This document shows positions 56,680-62,795 of a stretch of 62,795 bases of DNA, in pieces. Each line of letters opens with the position of its first letter. Positions within the stretch are counted from its first letter, which is position 1. The position numbers were made by a program, and so were the translations under genes. The notes beneath the pieces were generated by a model. The model ran no database searches, was not told the DNA's origin, and saw only the letters and a list, made by a program, of their open reading frames with translations. Source of the DNA: Paludibacter sp. (GTDB lineage: Bacteria; Bacteroidota; Bacteroidia; Bacteroidales; Paludibacteraceae); the NCBI GenBank assembly GCA_017882285.1, contig JADGPS010000006.1, positions 1 through 62,795 of the forward strand, in the 5' to 3' direction.

Positions 56680-58326
56680 TCAAGTTCTTTTATATTTATT
56701 CTTCAGGGCAATGTGATATGCTTTATCGTAGAAATGGATAAAGTGCTTCCAAAGCGCTTTTTCGGCAATAATGGAAGCTTTTTCCCGAACGGCTTTAATT
56801 TCCTCCACATTAAATGAAGCAAATTTATGAATCATTTCGGCAATATGCTCAGCCACAATATATCCATTGTAATCGGAACGATGAATGACTCCTACCCCTT
56901 GTTCTATTTCATGCAGATTGTGAGAAACCCATTGACCAAAACCTGACAAATTGGTTGTAATAGTTGGAACGGAAAAAGCAACACTTTCGAGTGGTGTATA
57001 ACCCCATGGTTCATAATACGATGGAAAAACAGTCAAGTCCATTCCAATCAACAAATCGTAATAGGTTTTATTGAAAATTCCATCTGATCCATTGAGATAG
57101 GAAGGAACAAAAATAATCTTAACAGCTTGTGTTTGTTGATTTGTAAAGTGAAACCAATGAATGGCAGACATAATATTATCGGAATAATAATCAACTAATT
57201 CATGTGTAGTAAATCGGTTCCACGAATTTAGTTCCGTTTCGGAATGATTCAAAACCGATGCTAAATCAGACCTGAAGCCCTTAATATTAGCCGGAACCAT
57301 GATAAAAACAACCACTTCTTTCTTTAAACCGGTCTGAATGCTCAAAAGTTTTAATGATTCCAGAAAAGTGTCGATCCCTTTATTTTTATATTCGTAACGC
57401 CCTGCAGTACTAACAAACAAAACATTTTTGTTCAATTTATAACCAAGCAAGTTTTCAGCCACATGGCGTAAAGTAGCACGTGCTTCCTTCCGTTTCGAAG
57501 TAAACTTTCCACCATCGGGAACAAAATCATTTTCAAAACCATTTGGTGTAATTACATTCGGTTTCTTTTCAAGCAATTGTTCACATTCAATACCTGTGAT
57601 CTCGCTAACCGTTGTAAAACAGTCGACTACGTGAGCCGCAATTTTTTCAGTAGAATGTTTGGAAACCATGTTCAACTCATGAGCCATTTGGTCTCCGTTA
57701 TATTCATTCAAATAATCGTACAAAGGCTTGTGATTACCTGCAATTGAACGACCGATTGAAGTAGCATGCGTGGTAAAAACGGTGGCAATTTCGGGCAAAT
57801 TATTTTTAATATAAAAAGCCCCAAAAGTTGTCATCCATTCATTAAAATGAGCAACGACCTGATTTTCTGAATTTAAATTAAAAAACCGGTAATAACTTTC
57901 GATAATTATCCCGGTTGAATATCCAAACATAGACGATTCATCATAATCGCCATAAGCCGCAATAGAATTTACTCCAACCTGCTCCCAAACACGCCCGTAA
58001 ATTTCATCTTTCCGTAACATTAACGGCATAAAATCAACCAGCACAGCGATTGGTTCCCCCGGAACTTTCCATCGACCTACACGAATTTTCAAATCATATT
58101 CCGCTTCAGTAAAGGCTTTCCATTCAGGATACAATTCAGGGATTTCTTCGAAATAGGGATTTTCTTTACCAAACCAAACATCCGGTCCAATAAAAACTAA
58201 TTTATCCAGAAGTTTTTTTTGTAAAGTGGCAGCACGGGTTGATAGAACGGTGTAAATACCACCCACCATATTGCACACTTCCCAACTTGTTTCAAAAATA
58301 TATTCAGGGCTTACTAATTCTGCCAT
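56680..58326 (-). CDS. Glycogen synthase, GT3 (eukaryote-like)
   Basis: 548 residues. Opens with FETSWEVCNMVGGIYTVLST, the GT3 donor loop. Then FTTHATSIGRSIAGN, CFTTVSEITGIECEQLL, VITPNGFENDF and the E-x7-E-like acceptor signature FPSYYEPWGYTPLESVAFSV. GT3 synthases use UDP-glucose and occur in animals, fungi and Bacteroidota, whereas most bacteria use GT5 GlgA. Glycogen storage is implied together with the phosphorylase downstream. Confidence 0.92.
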   Translation of the reverse strand: MAELVSPEYIFETSWEVCNMVGGIYTVLSTRAATLQKKLLDKLVFIGPDVWFGKENPYFEEIPELYPEWKAFTEAEYDLKIRVGRWKVPGEPIAVLVDFMPLMLRKDEIYGRVWEQVGVNSIAAYGDYDESSMFGYSTGIIIESYYRFFNLNSENQVVAHFNEWMTTFGAFYIKNNLPEIATVFTTHATSIGRSIAGNHKPLYDYLNEYNGDQMAHELNMVSKHSTEKIAAHVVDCFTTVSEITGIECEQLLEKKPNVITPNGFENDFVPDGGKFTSKRKEARATLRHVAENLLGYKLNKNVLFVSTAGRYEYKNKGIDTFLESLKLLSIQTGLKKEVVVFIMVPANIKGFRSDLASVLNHSETELNSWNRFTTHELVDYYSDNIMSAIHWFHFTNQQTQAVKIIFVPSYLNGSDGIFNKTYYDLLIGMDLTVFPSYYEPWGYTPLESVAFSVPTITTNLSGFGQWVSHNLHEIEQGVGVIHRSDYNGYIVAEHIAEMIHKFASFNVEEIKAVREKASIIAEKALWKHFIHFYDKAYHIALKNKYKRT

Positions 58327-58351
58327 GTATTGTAAATTTAATAAATGATTG

Positions 58352-58359
58352 CAAAGGTA
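58352..58359 (-). promoter_or_regulatory. Probable -7 box of glycogen synthase
   Basis: TACCTTTG on the minus strand fits TAnnTTTG and would give a leader of only ~20 bases. The rest of 58360-58566 has no recognisable gene. Confidence 0.45.
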
Positions 58360-58566
58360 CTATTTTTTCCGGGTAAAAATGAGGTTACCTTTTAGCCTGT
58401 TGATAACTTTAAGTCTAAACGCAGAAAACCGACTTATTAGAAAATTTTTCTTACATTTTATCAACAAATAATCAATGAAATATATATATTTTATCTGAAT
58501 ATCAAAGAGTTAGAAAATAATTATTTCTGCGAATACAAAAAAATTGTTCAAGTTCAAAAAAATGTA

Positions 58567-58597
58567 TTGTTTTTGTAATAAATATCCATTATCTTTG
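58567..58597 (+). promoter_or_regulatory. Promoter of the T9SS protein gene
   Basis: TTG at 58567-58569, 20 bases of spacer and TATCTTTG at 58590-58597 form the best -33/-7 pair seen in the window. The leader would be ~40 bases. Confidence 0.6.
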
Positions 58598-58641
58598 ACG
58601 GTATTAATTAAACTCATTATTCATTCTAAAAATTTATAAAC

Positions 58642-59601
58642 ATGAAAAAAATTACTCTATTATTAGCTTTTATTGCTTGTGTTGTTTTTGCTCAAGGACA
58701 ACTTTTAGTGAACGAAAATTTTGAATATGCTGTTGGCTCAGCTTTAATTGGACAAGGTGGTTGGGCGATTGTTGGTACATCAACAACAAATCCTATAACT
58801 GTAAGTGCAAGTACAATTACTTACTCGGGATATCCTTCTTCTGGAATTGGTCAAGAGTTGTCAATCATGACTACAGGTCAAGACGTTACAAAAGCTTTTA
58901 CTCCTCTGTTAACCGGAACAGTCTACTATTCATTCATTGTAAATGTTCAAACTGCAAAGTCTACTTATAGAGGTGATTATTTTATACATGTTGCTCAGAC
59001 AAATTCAACTTCTGCTTTATTTGCACGAGTATTCGTTAAGCAAGTAGGTGCTAAATTATCTTTTGGTTTATTGACTGCAACAGGAGGTACATATTCTCCA
59101 ACATACACAGATGCTGTATATGATTTAAATACCACGTATCTCATTGTAGTTAAGATGGATGTTGTTACAGCTGCATCATCTTTAATAATTAATCCTACAA
59201 TTAATATTACGGAACCTACCACAAACTGGCTTGCGAATACAACGGGTGGAACATCTGTTCCGTCAGCTACAGCTGGTATTGGGGGCGTTAATGTTCGTCA
59301 AGGAACTGATTCAATTGCACCAACTTTAAAATTAGATGGAATACATGTTGCGACTTCTTATGCAGCTTTATTTGCAACAGCAGGTTTTAACACTCCTTCT
59401 GCAGATGTTTTGAATGTATCATTAGTTGGCAATAAATTATCAGTAAGCAATGCAACTTCCAATACCGTTGAAATTTTCAACGCAATTGGTGCAAAAGTTC
59501 AATTCGGACAACTTGAAAGTGGTTCAATTCAACTAAACGAATTATCAAAAGGGTTGTACATCGTTCGTGTTGGGGGAAAAAAGACTAAAATAATGTTATA
59601 A
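58642..59601 (+). CDS. Secreted beta-sandwich protein with T9SS tail
   Basis: 319 residues; signal MKKITLLLAFIACVVFAQGQ. Residues ~22-240 look like a concanavalin-type beta sandwich (LLVNENFEYAVGSALIGQGG; TYLIVVKMDVVTAASSLIIN), as in other Bacteroidota extracellular proteins. The C-terminal ~70 residues (NTVEIFNAIGAKVQFGQLES to LYIVRVGGKKTKIML) are a type A T9SS tail. No function can be assigned. The sandwich suggests glycan binding or an uncharacterised surface role. It stands alone with its own promoter and terminator. Confidence 0.78.
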   Translation: MKKITLLLAFIACVVFAQGQLLVNENFEYAVGSALIGQGGWAIVGTSTTNPITVSASTITYSGYPSSGIGQELSIMTTGQDVTKAFTPLLTGTVYYSFIVNVQTAKSTYRGDYFIHVAQTNSTSALFARVFVKQVGAKLSFGLLTATGGTYSPTYTDAVYDLNTTYLIVVKMDVVTAASSLIINPTINITEPTTNWLANTTGGTSVPSATAGIGGVNVRQGTDSIAPTLKLDGIHVATSYAALFATAGFNTPSADVLNVSLVGNKLSVSNATSNTVEIFNAIGAKVQFGQLESGSIQLNELSKGLYIVRVGGKKTKIML

Positions 59602-59656
59602 AACGCTAAATCCTACAGGGATGGCTAAAAGCGGTTAGTTCAAATCTATAAAATTG

Positions 59657-59692
59657 CCTCCGAAGACTTTGGTTTTCGGAGGTATTTTTTTC
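59657..59692 (+). terminator. Rho-independent terminator after the T9SS sandwich protein
   Basis: CCTCCGAA (59657-59664) pairs with TTCGGAGG (59675-59682), then TATTTTTTT. Confidence 0.85.
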
Positions 59693-59788
59693 TAATCTAT
59701 TAACTTTTCTAAAATTTAGAATTTTTGAGAAGTGAATGGTACTGTTTCAGCTTTTTACTTTCAACTAAAAGCTATCAACTATTTTTTT

Positions 59789-59796
59789 TATCTTTG
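59789..59796 (+). promoter_or_regulatory. Probable -7 box of the MATE gene
   Basis: TATCTTTG fits TAnnTTTG and lies ~36 bases before the start. A T-rich stretch lies around -33. Confidence 0.5.
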
Positions 59797-59831
59797 CGTT
59801 CTGATAATACTTTCAATTCCAAATTTCTTTT

Positions 59832-61196
59832 ATGACAAATCCCATAACTGTAACCCATAAACTGGCAACAGAAAAAATAGGAAAACTTATTTGGGAATAC
59901 TCGCTGCCTGCAATTGTTGGTACGGTAGTCATGTCACTTTATAACATCGTCGATCGTATATTTATTGGACAAGGCGTTGGCCCATTGGCTATTTCAGGTC
60001 TGGCATTAACTTTTCCGTTTATGATATTGCTTATGGCATTCGGCATGTTGATTGGCGCCGGAGCCGCATCCCGTATTTCGATTACTCTTGGCGAAAATGA
60101 TTTAGAAAAAGCGGAGAAAATTCTTGCCAATGCATTTACACTAACCTTTATTATATCGGGAACCGTCATCATTCTATCATATATTTTCATGCATGATTTG
60201 TTGCGGGTGTTTGGCGGGACTGAAAAAACCATACAATATGCCGAGGATTTTATGCGCATCATTATTCCCGGAGGAATACTTTCGGCTTTAAGTTTTGGAT
60301 TTAACAATATTATGCGGGCATCAGGTTATCCTAAAAAAGCCATGTATACCATGATAATTTGTGCCGTGCTTAATGCAATATTAGATCCGATTTTTATTTT
60401 TGGATTTCATTTGGGGATTCAGGGAGCCGCAATTGCCACTAATATTTCGTATCTGGTAGGAACAGTTTGGGTATTGCATCATTTCACCCAAGCAAAATCA
60501 ACTATACGCTTCCATCGAAAGAATTTTCGGTTGGAAAAAGAAATAGTAAAATCAATTATCAGCATTGGCATGTCACCATTCAGTATGCAATTGGCAACCT
60601 GTTTTGTGGTCATACTTGTAAATACCACACTAATACATTACGGTGGCGATTTAGCAATTGGTGCTTATGGCATAATCAATAGCGTTAATACACTTATTGT
60701 AATGATAATCATTGGATTGAATCAAGGCACTCAACCTATAATCGGGTTTAATTTTGGAGCTAAATTATACGACAGAATGTTCCGCACCCTTAAACAAGCC
60801 GTAATAATAGGTAGCAGTTTAACAACATTAGGGTTTATTATTGGTATGTTTTTGCCTTCAGTAATAACGTCATTTTTCACACGGGATATTGAACTTCAAG
60901 CAATTGCCACTAAGGGGTTACGTATTTCGGTAATTTTGTTTCCAATCATTGGTTCTCAAATTGTAATCACTAATTTTTTCCAATCAATCGGTCGTGCAAA
61001 AATATCCATCTTCCTAAGTCTAACGCGTCAGTTTTTGTTTTTAATTCCTTGTTTGCTTATTTTACCTCGCTTTTTGGGGCTAACCGGTGCCTGGACGGCA
61101 ATGCCGGTTTCAGATGGTCTGTCAGCAATAGTTGCTTCGGTCACCCTTTATTATTTCATTCGGAAAGCAAAACATAAAAACTCAGATGTATTTTAA
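59832..61196 (+). CDS. MATE-family multidrug/cation efflux transporter
   Basis: 454 residues with twelve predicted helices. IWEYSLPAIVGTVVMSLYNI in helix 1, DRIFIGQGVGPLAISGLAL, then MLIGAGAASRISITLGEND, and in the second half GLNQGTQPIIGFNFGA, place it in the DinF/NorM-like MATE superfamily. It exports cationic drugs or metabolites using Na+ or H+. It is monocistronic, between a promoter box and a shared terminator. Confidence 0.93.
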   Translation: MTNPITVTHKLATEKIGKLIWEYSLPAIVGTVVMSLYNIVDRIFIGQGVGPLAISGLALTFPFMILLMAFGMLIGAGAASRISITLGENDLEKAEKILANAFTLTFIISGTVIILSYIFMHDLLRVFGGTEKTIQYAEDFMRIIIPGGILSALSFGFNNIMRASGYPKKAMYTMIICAVLNAILDPIFIFGFHLGIQGAAIATNISYLVGTVWVLHHFTQAKSTIRFHRKNFRLEKEIVKSIISIGMSPFSMQLATCFVVILVNTTLIHYGGDLAIGAYGIINSVNTLIVMIIIGLNQGTQPIIGFNFGAKLYDRMFRTLKQAVIIGSSLTTLGFIIGMFLPSVITSFFTRDIELQAIATKGLRISVILFPIIGSQIVITNFFQSIGRAKISIFLSLTRQFLFLIPCLLILPRFLGLTGAWTAMPVSDGLSAIVASVTLYYFIRKAKHKNSDVF

Positions 61197-61200
61197 AAAA

Positions 61201-61241
61201 AGAAACGGGGAAATCAGTTGATTTCCCCGTTTCTTTTTTTA
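61201..61241. terminator. Bidirectional terminator between MATE and SPOR genes
   Basis: AGAAACGGGGAAATCA pairs perfectly with TGATTTCCCCGTTTCT (61201-61216 with 61219-61234) around a two-base loop. T7 follows on the plus strand and an A run precedes it, giving a T run on the minus strand. Confidence 0.88.
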
Positions 61242-61252
61242 GGTCAGTAATT

Positions 61253-61720
61253 TTATTTTTGAACCAACACCCAGGCGTCAGCAAAACGATTGACAATTTC
61301 TTTAATTCGGGCATGAGCTTCATTATAATCATTAAATGAGGCAATTAATACACGATACATCCCTTTTTCATTTAAAACAATTAAAGCTCTATTTCCTTCG
61401 GCAATCAACGTTTTTTGTAAACCTTGTGCATTTGGTTGTTTGGTAAAGCTACCAACTACCACGTGATACTTGTTTTTCAAAGCATCTTTTTCGCCATCCA
61501 CCAAGCTAAAATTTTCGTTCCGAACCACTTCCTTTTCGTTGCTAACAGCGGGTGTTGTAACAACTGGTGTAGTAACAACTGGTGTAGTAACGGCTTTTGG
61601 AGCGCTTACAGTAACTTTTGCTCCGGCAGGTATTTCAGCAACTTTTTGTTTTGTTTTGCAGGCCGATGTTGCTAACATTACTACGGCTAACGCAAGAATT
61701 AATCGAATTGTTTTGTTCAT
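61253..61720 (-). CDS. SPOR-domain lipoprotein
   Basis: 155 residues; lipobox signal (AVVMLATSACKTKQK). A low-complexity linker TTPVVTTPVVTTPAV follows, a near-perfect five-residue repeat. A SPOR domain occupies ~85-150 (YHVVVGSFTKQPNAQGLQKT, RVLIASFNDYNEAHARIKEI, WVLVQK) and binds denuded glycan strands of peptidoglycan at division sites. Upstream in the minus direction the spacer 61721-61963 shows no other gene. Confidence 0.88.
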   Translation of the reverse strand: MNKTIRLILALAVVMLATSACKTKQKVAEIPAGAKVTVSAPKAVTTPVVTTPVVTTPAVSNEKEVVRNENFSLVDGEKDALKNKYHVVVGSFTKQPNAQGLQKTLIAEGNRALIVLNEKGMYRVLIASFNDYNEAHARIKEIVNRFADAWVLVQK

Positions 61721-61963
61721 TTCTTTGGTTATTTGATGATTAGTTGATTATCCTCTTATCTTAACTCAATTGTAAATCGTATTGCTTAAATCTAAGTCGT
61801 AAAATCAAGTGCAAAGATGATAAGAAAAAAGCAGTTAAACAATAGTTTTGATATATTTCGTGAAAAAATCTCATTTGTTCAAACAAAATAGAGCTTTAAG
61901 ACGTTTTAAAAAAAAGGAAAAGTAAAATTCAATTCAATTATTAATTTACAAAAAACTAAAGTC

Positions 61964-62539
61964 ATGAAATTTTCATTGCCCGAATTACCTTATGCTCACA
62001 ATGCATTAGAACCCGTTATCAGCGAAAAAACCATTAGTTTCCATTATGGGAAACACCATCAGACCTACGTAAACAACCTGAATGGAATGGTGGGAGGAAC
62101 AGAATTTGAAAATGCAGATCTGGAAACAATTGTAAAGAAATCGGAAGGTCCGATGTTCAACAATGCGGCTCAAATTTGGAATCATACGTTTTATTTCTTA
62201 GCACTCACGCCTAATAAGGGAAGCGTTCCAAGCGATAAATTAGCGAAAGCAATTGACGTAGCCTTCGGGTCGTTGGATGACTTTAAAGCAGAATTCAATA
62301 AAGCTGCCGTATCCGTATTTGGTTCAGGTTGGGCCTGGCTGGTAAAAGATGCCGAAGGCAGATTATCGATTGTAAAAGAAAGCAATGCCGGTAATCCGAT
62401 TACACGTGGTTTAACTCCAGTCCTCACCTTTGATGTGTGGGAACATGCTTATTACCTTGATTATCAAAACCGCCGTGCCGATTATGTTGCTGCACTCTGG
62501 GATTTGGTTGACTGGAAAGTAGTTTCTGCAAGATACTAA
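61964..62539 (+). CDS. sodB: Superoxide dismutase, Fe-type
   Basis: 191 residues. The metal ligands are visible: His in FHYGKHHQTYVNN, His in NAAQIWNHTFYF, and Asp/His in DVWEHAYYLDY. The AAQIWNHTFY segment with Gln is the Fe-type (or cambialistic) signature, not the Mn-type GGHANHS. It dismutates superoxide in the cytoplasm. Monocistronic, with a hairpin downstream. Confidence 0.95.
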   Translation: MKFSLPELPYAHNALEPVISEKTISFHYGKHHQTYVNNLNGMVGGTEFENADLETIVKKSEGPMFNNAAQIWNHTFYFLALTPNKGSVPSDKLAKAIDVAFGSLDDFKAEFNKAAVSVFGSGWAWLVKDAEGRLSIVKESNAGNPITRGLTPVLTFDVWEHAYYLDYQNRRADYVAALWDLVDWKVVSARY

Positions 62540-62568
62540 CTTTCATTGACTGATAGTATTAAAATAAC

Positions 62569-62600
62569 AAAGCCGAACTGAGAAATCAATTCGGCTTTGT
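62569..62600 (+). terminator. Hairpin after sodB
   Basis: AAAGCCGAA (62569-62577) pairs with TTCGGCTTT (62590-62598) around a 12-base loop. The T run is part of the 3' arm. Confidence 0.75.
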
Positions 62601-62641
62601 TCATCAAAATTAAAAATGATTTTTCAAATAATACCAATTGT

Positions 62642-62673
62642 ACGTATAAAACAGTCCAAACTGTTTTATACGT
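62642..62673. repeat. Perfect 14-bp inverted repeat near the right edge
   Basis: ACGTATAAAACAGT (62642-62655) is exactly inverted as ACTGTTTTATACGT (62660-62673) with CCAA between. AT-rich arms and no T run argue against a terminator; an operator or element end is possible. The remaining 120 bases to the edge show no recognisable gene. Confidence 0.6.
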
Positions 62674-62795
62674 TTACTGTTGTTAATGCCGATGATTATG
62701 GTAGCGAAGTGGACATTCCGAGTATCGGAACAAATAAATAGTACAATAAGACGAACTTGTCCCGACTTGACGGGAGTCGAAATTGGACTATATTA

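Noticed and set aside
61424-61736. Plus-strand ORFs opposite the SPOR gene
   Set aside because: They are reverse complements of the TTPVV repeat and signal region; the minus-strand frame has a lipobox and a recognisable SPOR domain.
62700-62795. Start of a further gene at the right edge
   Set aside because: Frames are interrupted and no family motif is visible in the last ~95 bases.

Overview
The window comes from an AT-rich Bacteroidota chromosome, probably order Bacteroidales. The evidence is two SusC/SusD pairs, six proteins with type IX secretion (T9SS) C-terminal sorting tails, TAnnTTTG promoter boxes, a GT3-type glycogen synthase and many SpII lipoproteins. The genus cannot be fixed by eye; a Paludibacter- or Dysgonomonas-like relative is a guess.

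Layout. (1) 1-9906 is an amino-sugar catabolic block: a chimeric exonuclease/sugar-transporter ORF at the left edge, nagA, a nagB-like deaminase, two exported Gfo/Idh/MocA-type proteins, a sugar-porter MFS, an AGE-type GlcNAc/ManNAc 2-epimerase, murQ and a BadF-type amino-sugar kinase. (2) 9907-25441 is a secretion island: two beta-helix T9SS proteins (one a tandem double), a TIM-barrel/beta-propeller T9SS protein, a NAGPA-type phosphodiester glycosidase with a T9SS tail, a propeller T9SS protein, and decayed gene remnants. (3) 25442-35334 is a first polysaccharide-utilisation locus: SusC, SusD, a surface lipoprotein, a GHL10-like lipoprotein and an FAD oxidoreductase. (4) 35335-38159 is a recombination scar zone with a deleted T9SS gene, an IS1595-type transposase tail, an alpha/beta hydrolase and a second copy of the TIM-barrel domain. 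(5) 38264-47960 is a second PUL: SusC, SusD with an inserted Gly-rich module, a DUF5017-like lipoprotein, a GH20 hexosaminidase, a DUF4434-like protein and a periplasmic propeller. (6) 48034-62795 is housekeeping: tatA, tRNA-Arg, thrA, an FKBP lipoprotein, a DUF4827-like lipoprotein, glmM, glycogen phosphorylase and synthase, another T9SS protein, a MATE pump, a SPOR lipoprotein and Fe-type superoxide dismutase.

How it may work together (inference). Secreted and surface enzymes (phosphodiester glycosidase, GH20, two putative TIM-barrel glycosidases, GHL10-like protein, esterase-like hydrolase) would trim a hexosamine-containing glycan. The two SusCD systems would import the pieces. NagA, the deaminase, the 2-epimerase, MurQ and the kinase would feed GlcNAc, ManNAc and MurNAc into fructose-6-phosphate. 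Bacterial cell wall or another GlcNAc-rich, possibly phosphodiester-decorated, glycan would fit.

The most unusual content is the modular evolution of the secreted proteins. One conserved upstream element with a fixed distance to a -7 box precedes three dispersed genes. A promoter-plus-TIM-barrel cassette of about 1.1 kb occurs twice. One protein is the fusion of two modules that also occur alone. The beta-helix genes are mosaics of each other. At least five gene remnants lie between them, one of which supplies the start codon of a living gene.
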